The notes below the pieces were generated by a model. It was given only the letters and a program-made list of their open reading frames with translations. It did not search any database and was not told where the DNA came from. The translations under genes were made by a program, and so were the position numbers. A DNA stretch of 64,000 bases. It comes from Deroplatys truncata. Lineage: Eukaryota; Arthropoda; Insecta; Mantodea; Mantidae. Within the stretch, counting starts at the first letter, position 1. The number at the start of each line of letters is the position of its first letter. Below are positions 47,592-60,640 of the stretch, piece after piece. The stretch spans positions 286,467,341-286,531,340 of the forward strand of contig CM060990.1 of NCBI GenBank assembly GCA_030765065.1. The letters are read 5' to 3'.

Positions 47592-49235
47592 CTTAGTATG
47601 CTGGGCGAGACATTAAAGTGAATATTTTTCAAGAGGGAGCACATGTCCGAAAATACATGGTTTTGACGTCGTGAGGCGTCAAATTTTAACCAAAATGTTG
47701 TTAGGTTCCTAATGTAGTTATTCATCCCTTTCACCCTCAGCGTAAGGTGGATAGACGAAGAAGTGAACCCATGGCTGGAAATAGTTAATGAGGTATTTTG
47801 TGTTGTGTACCAGTGCAGTAACTCTGTTGTCAGCATTACGATATATACCAGTACACAGAAATCAGCATGTTACTCGTATACGACATAGTTAATGGCAACG
47901 GCAGAGCTTCTGCACGATTCTATGCGGAAAGGTTTGAAAATAGACATACTCTGCATTATAAGTTGCTCCCAGCAATTGCGATAGAACTAAGATACACCGG
48001 AAAGTTGCAAGTAGGTGCCAATTTTCGACCATTGATGCGTGTACGTACAGAAAAGTGCATGAGTTTGCTTTTTACATTTTTACTATAGGTACGGTAGTAT
48101 TGTGTGGCACTGATAAACTGTGCTTTACGTATAGTAACCCTTCCGGTTACTGATTAATTATTCTGTATTTCTAATCGATATCATGTGTCTAAAACGGATG
48201 CGGGTCTATAAGCTCGGTTAGAACACATGCTTTGAGAAGGACGTGTTGAGACATTTCGAATACGACCCGTCCACAAACACTCAAGTGGAGTAAGCGTTAG
48301 GCACATGTTACGCTAACTGGTGGAGAGTAGTTTGTGAACAACGGATACATCCATACCATCTGCAGAAGACCCAGGCATCAGTAGAAGTGGACTACGCGCA
48401 CAAATACAGTTTTCGCAATGGTGTTTACAACTCTGCAAACTCCAGCCACTATTCCTGACTTTGGTAGTGTTCACTGATGAATTCACGTTCACTCGAGATG
48501 GTATTGTAAACTGACATAGCATTCATGTTTGGGCAGACGAAAATCCGCGTGCAAAATTGCTTAGAAGTAATCAATACATATGGGATGGGAATATTGATGA
48601 CCAGATCACTGGACTGTACCTACTGTCAACCACACTAACAGGACCAACATACTCCACCTTTGTCAGAGATTTTCTTCCTTCTCTACTTGATGTGGTGGTA
48701 CTACAATTCGCCATGTAATTTAGCTGTAACACAACTAATTTAGCTCCCTATGATTCAAATAAGTGGTACCACATGGACGCCACATACCCAATCGATTGAT
48801 TGGAAGAGGGGGATCTGTGCCATGACCATCATGATCACTGTATCTTAAACATCTAGACGATTTTCAGTGGGATTCCATGAATACTGTGGTATATTCTACC
48901 CCTGCAACGTCAGGGGAGGACATTAACGCACGAATTTACGCTGCGACTGAAATACTGAGCAACAGCCACCCTTATTTATCCATGTGCTTTTTTTCTGCAC
49001 CACCGATGTACTTGTACGCTCTGCATTCAGATAGGTGGTCAACAGTATGAACCCTTTTTGTAATGTGCTCTACGTTGTGATGTCATTTTTGGGTTTCTCA
49101 ACGAAATGTGAACGTACACCCATCAACATATCCGAACCGTTCGCAAACGTGGACATCCCACAGTGCCCAAACCATGTATTTCCAGTCATGGGTTCCCTCT
49201 TAAAAAGGTTCACTTTAACGTCCCGCCCAACATAC
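47592..49235 (+). pseudogene. DDE transposon with DUF4817-type N-terminus, broken
   Basis: Terminal inverted repeats are recognisable: GCTTAGTATGCTGGGCGAGAC region at about 47597-47680 against 49165-49240. The transposase starts near 47863 with the helix-turn-helix block MLLVYDIVNGNGRASARFY, matching the DUF4817 pattern (aromatic, Gly-rich turn, RxYxERFxNR). The core has FTDEFTFTRDG with the first catalytic Asp at about 48475 and IHVWADENPRA, then LTGPTYSTFVRDFLPSLL to about 48695. C-terminal remnants include ATYPIDWL near 48785 and INARIYAATEILS near 48930. The stretch carrying the second Asp is degraded. The left end is also found in the left arm at 33815-34005. Confidence 0.8.
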
Positions 49236-49239
49236 TAAG

Positions 49240-50385
49240 CTTTGGCAGTGGTTGTTCTATACAGACTATATATAATGACGGGGATATGGCAGATAAATAC
49301 CCGCACTGTACACACTGACGCCATATGAGCGCGTTCCAGGCCTCAAGCATGGCCGCAGCCATATAAGCTAACATCACAACTGTCGTCCTGTCTAAACTTG
49401 CGACAAATAATTGAGGTACATATAGCAATATTCCATGAGGTAACAGCTAATAAAGACTCTTGCTCCTGTTGTTGCTCTCCTGCTATCCCATTCTGCATTT
49501 ACGCCCTCCTCTTCTACATCCCCACTTTTCCTCTCCTGGTGTTTCTCTTTGCCTCCCAAAAATAGAAACAAAATGACAGGCAGGCAACACACGAGACTGG
49601 TATCAGCATTCATCGAGAGAAGAGCCACCCTAGACGTGCAGGCGCGAATAATAGATCCGGGCCAACAAGGGGCGACACCAAAGCCGCAGTAACCTAGGAA
49701 TGCGGAAGCCCAAAACTTTCGCCCGCCGCTATACGTCGGCTGGATACCACTTACCCCCGCCGTAAGCAAAAGGACAAACATGCTGTCGCTCAAAATATGA
49801 TAAACACATTTGAACCAGATAATCATGAAGACTTGCCTGAAATTGTTTCTCCTCCTCCTGTAATCTCTCCACTACTGAATTCCCTCTAGGAACCAACTAA
49901 GAGTCCGTGAACCGATCTAATACACTCTTAGGCACTCTTGTCCAAATGGACGAACATGGCAATTGCCCGAACACAGAAATTTTTAACACACACTACCGGA
50001 AGGTGTAATCAACTCCGAAAAAAAACCTCGGCCCAGAGGCAAACATGGAATCCCCATTACCTGAGGCTTAAAAACGTAAAAGATTCCACACCTCATAAGG
50101 ACATTAACACAATCCGGAATATCCAAAACAGCGAGCTCACTGCATTCAAACAGCTACGCTGGCGCGGTGAACAAACCGGCCCTTCAAAGCCTGCGAAACG
50201 GTCCAAAAGCCCGAAAAAACACAGCCATCAACAAGCATCAGCATTACTAGAAGACCAGCGGCCTATATGTCAAACCACAACTCCACGATCCCTCTGGCAG
50301 CACATCCGCAAGCCGCCGCCAACATTGCCACAACTGTAAAACGCTCTCCCATCTATGTGAGCACAAGTAAGCAGAAACGATTGTT
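49240..50385. other. unclassified, possibly ORF1-like retroelement debris
   Basis: Plus-strand frames are rich in Lys, Pro, Gln and Thr (49938-50339, 133 codons) and could be ORF1 remains of a Jockey-type element, but no zinc knuckle or other motif confirms this. The minus-strand 144-codon frame at 49392-49826 has no recognisable domain. Confidence 0.25.
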
Positions 50386-50388
50386 CCC

Positions 50389-50645
50389 GAGGTCGCGGGT
50401 TGAAACCCGGCTGAGTGCAATGGACATTTTAGGGAGTAAATATCCTTAGGGTGTCTTCCTTCCGAAGGTAAGTACAGCTAGTGGTCCCGTGTCGTAGATT
50501 TACGGCACGTAAAACAACCTGAAGTCTGATAAAGGGGTCACTTAGCAACACGTTCCGGCCTTTTACGCCCAAAATAGTTAGAATTGGGACGCTAAGTACC
50601 ATAATAGTTAAAGAGCGTCCATAAATAAAAAGCTCAATTTAATTT
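50389..50645 (+). mobile_element. tRNA-derived SINE, 5'-truncated third copy
   Basis: Begins at the B-box region (GAGGTCGCGGGTTGAAACCC) and continues through CGTAGATTTACGGCACGTAA to the tail TTAAAGAGCGTCCATAAAT. It lacks the A box. Confidence 0.8.
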
Positions 50646-50649
50646 AAGA

Positions 50650-52915
50650 AATGATTGACCGAACTGCTGTCCCGCATCTACAGGGAAGCTAACCCTGACC
50701 ATTATGAAAAGTGGGCCCATTTATTGCATGACGCAAAACGGGTTTAGGCCAATGAGGTTGATTACAACCAGATGATTCGTTTTATCAATAATACAAGCTA
50801 GACATTTTCATAGCGCGAAACTCCAACGACCAGTCCTTCAGACTGATAGATAAGGCATATTCACCAATACCATAGATCCTTCTCTAAAGGTAGAGCTGTA
50901 GGACTATCATGGCAAATCCAGTGCGCATCGTCCAGCTACATAGATGGAATCGCAACAGGACACTTATTCCTATTTACCTCATCGAATTCCACATGCAGAA
51001 GGACTGTGAAAGGCCCTGCCGATATGACAACTAGGCACTACACAATAAAAAGTACAAGTCTCATGGATTGCAGCACAACTGAAAGCTCATGAGCGGTTGT
51101 TCACAGTGTGGGGGTGTTATCGCCCCTAATATGGGACCTGGTGATTAATTGGCTACTTGTTTAAACAAGTAACCTAGCTTTTGATATCACGGACTATGCT
51201 GATTATATTGTCATTATAGCTCGAGGTAAATACATAGGAACAGCCAGGGAACTCACGCAGTAGGCCTTGAATACTGTGACGAAATGGGCTATGGATGAGA
51301 GCTTAACTATTATTCCTCATAAAGTAGCCATCGTATCATTTACTTGGAGAAGCGACATAACGGGATTAGGACCTCTATATCTTCAAGATAAAGAACTTCA
51401 GATGTCTGAGGAAGTCAAATACTTTAGAATCACTTTTGACCCCAAGTGGACTAGAATCAGAATTTGAATTAAACAATAAAACGAGCGAAAATAACCTTTT
51501 AAGTAGTTAGTCGCATGCATGGTAATAGATGGGCCTAAGAGCTGCTATGATCCATTGGATATATATCAGGATAATCATGCCATGGATAATCTACGGAGCA
51601 CTGATTTGGTGGCCTAAGGTTCTTCCTGCTTTTAGAGCCAAGAGGCTCCAAAAATCAACTAAATAAACCTGAGAAACAGCATACATATCTGTTACAGGAA
51701 TTATAAAAGAACTCCTACTACTACAGCAATTGAGACACTATTGAATCCGAATCCATTACATTTAGTTGCAATGAAGAAGGCAAGGTTCTCTATACACTGC
51801 AACATGTTATCCAACTGAGAATTCCTGAATTAGATCAGATTTGCTAAGAATCAGGAAATACATAATCAATGCATCTTTAGAAGTGCCACCAGAGTATACA
51901 AATCCAACTAAACTCTTTATAAAAAGTTGAGGGTCATTGTTTGATGCTGATCGTTAGACGAATAAAACTTCTAAGAAAACTTTGATGTGGTTTACACACG
52001 ACTCAAAGGATGGCTCAGGAACAGGATCCGGAATATATGGCATAAGACCAAGGTGCAAAAAGTACTTTTCCCTTGGACAATATGCTACTCCTTTTAGAAT
52101 AGAAACGTATACTATTATTCAATGCATGGGTGAAAGCATTAGGAGAGCTTACACTATTAGCAAATCCTTATCTTCTCAGCTAGCCAGGCTGCACTTAAAG
52201 CTTTAAGTAGGCATAAGCTAACGTCAGGCCTGGCTTTAAACTTCTTAAACATACTCACAAACTTGACAGAACAGAATGAAGTTCAACTCAATGGGGTGCT
52301 GGGTCAGAGTGGCATAGATGGAAACGAAAAATCTGATGAACTTGCAAGACAAGGAGCAGCTTCACAATTCATTGCGTCAGAGCCGTCTCTAGGAACATCT
52401 CGGTATTTAGTAGGAGAGGCTCTTGAGAACTGGTCCAAAGTATAACATAATAAAACCTGGCTTAAGGCTACAGTAAACATGCATAATAAACCATTTATTG
52501 GAAAAAACATGTAAGAAAGAGGTGAAAGAATAGTTAAATTTGCCAGAATTCAGTTGAGAACAATTAAGCATTTCTCACAAGACATGCTCCTGTGAAAAAG
52601 CATCTTAGCACGGTGGGAGTGTTTCAGAATAACTTAGAATATGCATTGTGCAAGAAAGAAACTGAAACAGCCCAGCACATTATATGCTCCTGTGAGTACT
52701 TGGCTTTTGGGAAAATGTTTTAGAACCAGGAGAATTTGAAGCCATATCTGTTATGAGACTGTATTCTTTGGTAAAGGGAGCAGGCATAATGAATTGGATT
52801 TAAAACGATACAGGTCACAATAATCCCAAGGCTGAAGTGCATTCGGAGCAATGACAAAAACCTGTATCGAAGCAGAAAGGATACAATGAAAACGGATGAA
52901 TACAGACGTTCACGC
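50650..52915 (+). pseudogene. non-LTR retrotransposon: RT C-terminus plus RNase H
   Basis: RT remnants start near 51090: GVLSPLIWDLVIN, then the active-site box as YADYIVI (about 51190), where the second Asp of the usual YADD has become Tyr. KWAMDESLTIIPHKVAI and VKYFRITFDPKW follow at 51267-51467. The RNase H domain is at 51982-52445, with FTHDSKDGSGTGSGIYG, RIETYTIIQ (Glu) and SGIDGNEKSDELA (Asp). A C-terminal Cys/His region (CKKETETAQHIICSC) lies near 52650. Stops and frameshifts are many. Sequence at 50650-51080 is of unclear origin. The segment 51810-52627 is duplicated inverted at 31517-32325. Confidence 0.8.
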
Positions 52916-52959
52916 ATCCCTAAACAATGAAATTGCTCCCAGAAACTAAATCACCATGA

Positions 52960-55900
52960 GCGTGCATAATAAGCTCCGATGAAATTTGTTCCAGATGCGT
53001 AGAGCGGCACTCGTTCCACGAATGCGCAATAGACACATGCCGCCGCTGCGCGCTAGCTTTAAGACTACTCATGGCTCTTGACTCCGCGGCTACTCAGGAT
53101 ACCAAAGAGTCCCGGCTCTTCGGCAAGGGAAGCCTACACCAGCCCTGCCTAACTCCCGAACTCAAATGCAGGCAGATTCAGTCATTCAGTTTACAACATT
53201 TCAGTTGGGGATAGCAACCAGACAGAAACTCGGCCCTTCTCAGTTGCTTTAAAAAATGAACGGCGCCAATTTTGATCTAAAGGCAGGGCTTTACTGCGCT
53301 AAACACAACATCCAGCTCCTCAAAGCTACCTAATCAATAACGCTGAGGAACACAAAGACCAAGGGAGGGCATATCCCGCAAATACATTTACCAATATAGG
53401 CAAATATTCAACCTCAATCTGTGGAAAAACTTCATTTACATTAAGAATCTTGCGTATCAAATTCAGATAATCACTGAGGATCTGGCCAAACAGCCGGAGG
53501 ATCTGCCCGGCTACTGGTATCATATATTATGAATACTTCTAGTAGTTCTTTAGGCTTTTCAATTTTGAGCACCATGGCTAAAACAAAGACAATGATAAGC
53601 ACTTGGAATGCTAATGGACTCGACATATTGGAGAGCTTAGACAGTTCCTGTGAAAACACAGATATCCGATAACAGCCTCAACTGAAACCATTTTAGTATA
53701 ATGGACATTTTCTCATATCCGGTACAAAATCTACCGTGCAGACAGAAACCGTCGAGAAGGGGGGCATTGTCCTGCCAGTATTCAGACATATCCTACACCA
53801 CAACGCTTACATCTCACCGTTGCCAGGACTACAGGAAGTTGCAGTAACAATTACAATTAGAAACAGAGAAGTAGCAACTGGAATAGCGTTTATACCAACC
53901 AATCGGGACAAAAATAGCAACCCACGAAGTACTCTCCAACTACGTGATTCAAACACCTATTCCGCTCACGCACATCCCTTGGAACTCAACCATTCTCCCA
54001 AAATACTTGACATCGTTTTAGAACCTGACACAACACATCCCTCTTAGTCATCAACCACCTGTCATCCTGTCATCCAATCATCTACAGGTATCGGTAACTA
54101 TAGCCGCTTTCAAGACTCATTCGCAACTATCGCATCGCTACAACTTTCACAATTTGACCCAGTTTTAACAATATAATGAAATGCACCTAAATGAAAACCA
54201 TGTGAACTCCTCGGCCAAACCTAGACTGCTCTGTCGAACAAATCAAAGTAACCATTGCACAAGCAATCTCGTTTCCAACCCGCGGACACTAAAATTATCA
54301 CCTCTGAACACAACCGAATTAGGTGAAAATAGTAAATAATCAGGCGCCCCGTACTCCAAAGACGACTACAGGAGTTCAAAGTGGAGATCCGCCTACGCAT
54401 CTTACAAAACCTTAAAGCCCAAAGGAATAACAAACTAACCTCTGCTTCGAGATACATGGCATCTGGCGTATAACCTGAAACATGACAAAAAGGGAGTCGA
54501 CAATCCACCGCTCCACGGTAACAACAATATAGAGGAAACCGAACCTCGAAAATTAAAAGTACCCCCAGATGTCCTGAAATACACTCTAACTCCATCCAAC
54601 ATCTCTCATCAGCCCTCAATAACTGAGGAAGCGAACAGAATCTCTTCTCGCGTAAAGAATGTCCCCGCTCACAACAAACTACGCAAAGTTTGCCATTCTA
54701 AAATAGGGAGGATTATCAGACATTTTTCACCGAGAAAGACCCCTGAGCCGGATAAAATTTTCAACGTGATACTTAAGCACCTCCAAAATATATTACTGCT
54801 CCCATACCTGCCACTGTCCTTATCTACTCTGTTAATTGCTGAATCATTCATCCCGTATGGTAAACCGCAAATGTCCTTCTCTTTCCAAAACCGAAAATAC
54901 TTCCAAAATAATTATAGATGCATTAGCCTACCTAATACTATGGGCAAAGTTATGGAATAGATTATACTTAAACGCCTTAACTCACACGTCAAATGCAACA
55001 GCTTGCTTCACCACGAACAACTCGGTCTTCGCACCCAACAAAATTCCTCGACCCTCCAGCTCCTTAGAACCACTGAACACACCACTATGGAATTTAATAT
55101 AAACAAATCAATAGGAGAACTCCTATGAGAGCTGGAAGGCGCCTTCGAAACTGTAAGGTACGAAAATCTACTCCGTAAAAGTATTTCATCTGAATCCCCC
55201 GACTCGGCCATTGAGTTAATCGCTAACTAGCTCACGCCAAGATGCTTCAGATCTACAGTAAATAACACTCAATCTAATCTTAGACCTACAGGAGCCGGTG
55301 TCCTACAGGATAGTCTATTATGACCACTCCTCTTCAACATCTAGATAAATGACATCACTTAATTACGTTGAAGACAGTCATTATGGCACAAACCTGGCAA
55401 CCCCGGCTCATTCATTAACGACTACAAAGCAGTATCAATGAATACGAAAAATTATTCACAAGCTGGCCAAATTAAACCCAACCGTAGCAAATGTCTATCC
55501 ATCATATTCTGCAAACGAAAAAACTACAGAAGACACAACATTCCTCCCTTACAACTATTCGACAGGGACATTGCATGGAACACTACTGCCAAATATATCA
55601 GTGTCACAATATACATCGTCTTCACGTTGCGAGAAAAGATTGGCAGATCATGGGCAAGGCTTACGAGCCGTTCAGAGAACTGTATGCCCTTCTCAACTTC
55701 TGCAGCTTTCTCCCATTGGAAACAACTTTATTTATCTACGAAACACTTCTCCGACCGCTCACCATGTATGTTGCCCCAGTAAGGGGATTTGCGACCAATA
55801 CTCACACATACACTCACTTTAAACATTGAAAAACAAATTACTTCACATTATCTGTAAGCTCCCAGAACAACTCCCGCAGACTTTCTACACAGCAAACTAT

Positions 55901-56170
55901 GCATGCACACGATAGTCGAATTAAACGTAAGCTAGCCTTCGAGATTTATATATAAAACGCCAGCTGTTAGTCAAACTCGACCCTTAGAGAGTCGAATACA
56001 AGCGTCCCCTATATCTATTCTGCAGACCAATAGACGATAACAAATCTCCAGGACATTAACGAACACCTCCACAACCTATCCCCATCTAGCCATTCGCGCA
56101 ACCCAACATTCGAAGTTCCAACTTGCATACTGTCAAACACTCCACTTCTATTACTTACTTTTTCGTTCGT
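52960..56170 (+). pseudogene. Jockey-like non-LTR retrotransposon, heavily decayed
   Basis: A Cys/His-rich ORF1 remnant is seen at 52975-53050 (CSRCVERHSFHEC). ORF2 begins at 53575 with MAKTKTMISTWNANGL, the endonuclease start with its conserved Asn, and RNREVATGIAFIPTN near 53870. RT blocks follow: KPDKIFNVILKHLQ (54735), YRCISLPNTMGKVME (54915), ILKRLNSH, GAGVLQDSLL (55290), and a thumb region with INPNRSKC-like and KYISVTIY text at 55440-55610. The typical C-terminal Jockey segment ends near 56170. No RNase H is present, as expected for Jockey. Stops occur every few tens of codons, so this is an old copy. Confidence 0.8.
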
Positions 56171-56478
56171 TAACTACAAGGTTGCTATCCCTGACACTAA
56201 TATAAAGAATCCCTATTACCATTAATCTACACTTTCAACAAGTTACCCCTAGCAACAATCAATTAGCTTCTCACACATGCAGTCTTCTCTTCTATATGCC
56301 CTACACAAACTGTCTGTAATTTGAATTGAAACCATTGCATGACAGAGCAACCTTCACAACTTCTTCCAAACCATACCACCGTTCTTTAGCTATTACAACC
56401 AGTCGCACACGGACATAACACATTCCCCTTCATATCCCTGTTTGGCACTCAGGCCTACGGCCTTGTTTATCACTAAGG

Positions 56479-56525
<47 letters not shown>

Positions 56526-56779
56526 TATACACACAAAACAAACCGAGAATGATACATTGCCGCATGACAAAAACAAATCATCAGAGTGCTCTTTAAGGGA
56601 TATGTTTCACTAAATATTCATCTTCCACATCCAACTACGCATCCCCTTCATGGTAGTCATTAATAGCATGAGCGAGATGATGTGCAACACATGTCAATGA
56701 ATGTTGGGTGGTCGCCACTAGAGTAGGCGGTGAATAGGTCTACCCTTTACCCTCTTTGCAGGGCAATTGAAAATAGAAG
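56171..56779. other. spacer between two Jockey-like copies
   Basis: Apart from the microsatellite, no gene or element was recognised. Confidence 0.4.
56481..56541. repeat. (TC)n followed by (AC)n microsatellite
   Basis: About seventeen TC units run directly into an interrupted AC tract between the two Jockey-like copies. Confidence 0.9.
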
Positions 56780-59700
56780 TGCTAGACTAATCATTTGGAA
56801 CACCCACGGACTTGGACACGGAAAACATGAACTTTGAGACTTTTCTGGCCAAATACATCGTACAGATAGTTCTTAAAAAAACCCAACTAACCTCCCAGCA
56901 CCCGAAAGACACGAGGCAAGCGTAGTAGCCACCATCGACAACCACACTCAGCTGCTCATCATCTCGGTTTGCAACCCCCGATATTGTCTCGCTCTGACAA
57001 TCAAATCCGCGCGTAATAATAGCAAGAAGCTTTAACGCAAAACGTGCATTGTGTTGCTTCACGTAGATAATTCTGCCCGAGAGAAATTGTTACAACACGA
57101 AAGTACGTCAGATTATATCATTCACGCTGCTGCAGAAGTAACGTTTATTTTCTTTAAATCAACTCAGACCCCGGATGGGCAGAACATATTTATTAAACGA
57201 TAGGCCGGCACTCGCGTTGCACCTAAAGTATATAGCGACCTATAATCAGGTCATTTGTCGCTCATAATCAATCTAGAAGCCCCTCTCCAAACTGCGAAGA
57301 TAAACCCTCGACGTAATTACAACAAAGCATTGGGACCTCTTTGCGAAAACGCAGACGAGACATTCACAGATATAATAGTGGAGTATATTGACGATATAGA
57401 CAAAGCCACTGAAAAGTTCCAGTAAGCGATACAATACGCCACAATAGTTGCAGTCCCCCTTTAGCAGCACAGAAAGATCAACACACGCCTCCGTACGAAC
57501 ATACATGCCTTACTGAAGAAAGGAGCAGATCACTAAGACAATGGCAGCATACTGTATATCCAGGCACAAAAAAACCTCGAAGTTTTAAACCAACAACTAC
57601 GTGAGCACACAGCTGCTGTTATCTCCGAGTAGTGGGAAAACACGCTACAAACTCTAGACCCACAACAATAGGTATAGTGTACAGGCAGGTGCCTCATAAG
57701 GGAAACTTTCCGTTTCCCTCTTCATTTGTGGCAACATATTACAGCAACTGAAGAATACAAGCAGGAAGCCTCAGATAACGCGCTGCAGAACATACCAACT
57801 CCGAACCTAACACCAGCATTGCCCCATTCATCTTGGAAACTCAAGGAATTACGCTCAATATACACGCAAGGTAAGCCCAACAGCTAAACAGGAAGATACA
57901 CCCGTCGGAAATCAAATGGATAAAATCAACTTCCTAAAGGTAAACTTCTCAACCGATCAAATTCTAAAAAACTGAACTCAAAAACCCACCGCTCAGCGCC
58001 CTGTAAGCGATAGCTAAACTCCTCAAACTAGCCTTACCCACGGTTGCTTAACCCAGAGGTGGAAAACAGCAAACTTCATTTCCAAAGAAGTGCAAGAGCC
58101 ACACCAACTGAAATAACTACAGAAATACTAGTCCACTCAACACAATGAGCAAACTACTAAAAAAAGTTATACTTGATGGTGCTAACCCATCCGTGATTAA
58201 GCACATCAGATTGGGATTCAGAGCAAACCACTTGCCTACATAGTAACTCCTACGTGCACCGGAACACATCTCGAAAAGCTTTAAATTATAAAGTCAGGAT
58301 ACGTTCTACTTGGCATAAAACGGCCCTTAGATTGCGTATGACACATGAAACTACAACGCAAAATTATAGACTAAAATTCCGGACATTATAATCAACTGAT
58401 AGCAAACTGCTTGCGTGGTCGATCCTTTACCTCAGTACCAAATAATATTAAATGCACATTTCACGCCCAAATTCTAGCTGGTGTCTCTCAAGGCAGCATA
58501 CTAGGCCCATTGGGCCGTATTTATGTAATTCACATTGGTCTGAACTATCTCCAGACTCATCTATTCCGGACCAAAGGCCGACCAAGTTTTTTATATTCAT
58601 AGAGGATAAAAAGTCTCGGACTAAGAAAGGCCGTGGATCAGCAAGGAGAAAATGTTACACGACGAAGAAAGGTAGTTCTGCGCATGCGCGACTTGCATAG
58701 TGTAGTAAACTAACCACTGTTACTCCCTAGTTTTAACTTTCTATGGTCGTTTGACAGCTGTTTTTTTCATCGGTTCAGTGCTCACTCCTCGCCCTCAACA
58801 AAAATGGAAATAACCAAGAAGCGTGCATTAAAACGGCCGGAGAAAAATGCCTATTTTCCTTAATAGAAAAAAAATATTATTGAAAGCAAATCGGTTTCGA
58901 CAAATGCAAACGTAAAAAAGAGGAGACATGGAGAGAGATAATACATATATATAGGCAGTTTTGTGCATGATACTAACCTATTGCAACCCCTCCATTTTTG
59001 GAAATGTTCTTATCCACCAGATACACAGTTTCATGGCATTGTTAATTGTTTCAATAAGAATTTAACTTGCTGGAATATTAACTTTTAACCTTAAAATTAC
59101 AGAATAAAATCGTATTTAAACAGGAAAGAACATTTGCTGTTATTAAAATGTCACCCTGGATCTCAGCCTAATAATTAAATAGATACTGTGTGAGAGTAAC
59201 TACACAGAAATAATTACCTGAGGAAATTGATATAACGTAAACATTCCGGGAGCTGTAATCCTCGTCTCCTCGCCGGAAAAACGTAAGTAAAGCCTGAATT
59301 ACTTCAAACTTAACCAAAGTGACTTAATTCAACGCGACATGACGTGAAGGTCTTATACATTGTATTAAATGGAGCTATTTAGGGTTGTCTTAACGTGGCT
59401 TACTTTAACGATGTAACTTAAAGAATTTGGCAATATCAAACTTGTCCTTCCTGCTACGTCAAGTTTAATGTGGCATGGCAATTAGAACCAATCGGCGTGA
59501 TGCAGTAGCATGAAGTAATAAAAGAACAATCAATCAAAGTTCATTCCCGTCACGTTAAGTGCATCCTAATTAGACCTTTACTTTAGCAGAATTTCTTAAC
59601 TTCGTGTTTCAGCCCGTCGTGCATCGTAATCCTGGGATAACGAAGCTAAATCTAGTAATGACACATGAGACATTAGTTATAATGCGGCTTACTGACGTCT

Positions 59701-60640
59701 TGCTAAGGTCAGTAGTGTTTTCTTTATATCCTTCTCTTGCGTAATATGGAACTGCTATTAGCATTGTATCAATTGGGATACTCAAGCCTCGGTTATCCTC
59801 TCTGTCATATAGGTTAGGATGAATCCGTTTTATCAGGTTTCTAACCTTTGCTTTACTGAAACTGTATTTATTTTGAAGTTTAGGTCGCCATACTTTCCAA
59901 TTATGTATAATTTTGGTAGATAGTTTTACTCCACCGTCTCATTTCGCGAATTCTACGCAAGCAGCCACGCCCATCACTCCAAAGTCATCCATTTTGTAAA
60001 GATGGTCTGCATTTAATCTACCCCTCCGAGGTAGACCAAAGTTTGGTCCCGACCAAGGGGTTTCATCCCCGGACCAACGCAAGTCCCGGTCTATGAATAA
60101 GAAAATCGATGGTCCGCTGTAAATCCACCAGAAGTAGCAAGTTGGTCCGGACCAAAATCGACTATGAATACCGCCCTTTATGTTCAACCTGCACATAAAC
60201 GATATACTGAAAAATCAAGCCAGCACATTTCTCCTTTATGCTGACGCATGACAGTCTTTTCCAACCAGCCAAAGTTTCGTTCATACGTAGGAAACTGATA
60301 CCACACTTAGCCAAGCTGAACAAGTGGAGAATCTAAGTAAACGCCGCAAAAATATAACGCGACAATTTTCACCAAACGATGAAACCACTATTGTTCAAAA
60401 CACAGACTACCGCCCTTGAAAATATATCATGAGATCAATTGGACCAACAAAATCACCTCCTAAAGCTGGTAATGAACCATGATCTCATCTGATTTTTTCC
60501 GATCCTTAAACGAAACAAACTAAAAAAGTAAATAAATAATTAAGGCCTGGCAACACAATCGACCGGCGAACAATAACATCCTTGGCTAGTTAGTACCCTG
60601 GCCTTCCCCGCTTCTGTACAAGACTCTGGAATCACGGAAA
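56780..60640 (+). pseudogene. second Jockey-like element, split by an insertion
   Basis: Part one, 56780-58511, has endonuclease-start remnants (LIIWNTHGL-like, about 56790), a long degraded middle, and RT text ending LAGVSQGSILGPL at 58470-58511. Part two, 60178-60640, resumes at exactly the next residues with MFNLHINDI (shifted frame) and LLYADA, the degraded catalytic box. The insertion therefore lies inside the RT domain and is younger than the retrotransposon. Same orientation and family type as 52960-56170. Dead copy. Confidence 0.75.
58512..60177. mobile_element. non-autonomous PIF/Harbinger-like insertion
   Basis: The insert is about 1.67 kb and interrupts the Jockey RT reading frame. 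Ends are inverted: GGGCCGTATTTATG at the left and CATGAATACCGCCC-like (seen as TATGAATACCGCCC) at the right. Flanking ATT and TTT are close to a 3-bp duplication. The subterminal regions are packed with motifs built on GGTCCGGACC (for example GGACCAA, TTGGTCC) on both strands. No transposase was seen; a short frame MEITKKRALKRP near 58803 is the only coding-like text. The superfamily call is inference from the ends. Confidence 0.6.

Larger units (their letters stand above)
43456..47740. repeat. right arm of inverted duplication (flank portion)
   Basis: Matches 33815-37272 in reverse complement, except for an extra segment of about 860 bp at 43655-44515 that is absent from the left arm. No gene recognised. 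Local frames (for example at 44414-44614) correspond to broken frames in the other arm. Confidence 0.8.

Noticed and set aside
49392..49826. 144-codon minus-strand frame
   Set aside because: No motif. Hydrophobic and cysteine-rich text of this kind arises by chance opposite Lys/Pro-rich sequence.
31517..52627. Read-hairpin (missed adapter) assembly artefact
   Set aside because: Such artefacts give near-identical arms. These differ by about a tenth of positions, by an 860-bp segment and by a retrotransposon insertion. It is still not fully excluded without reads.
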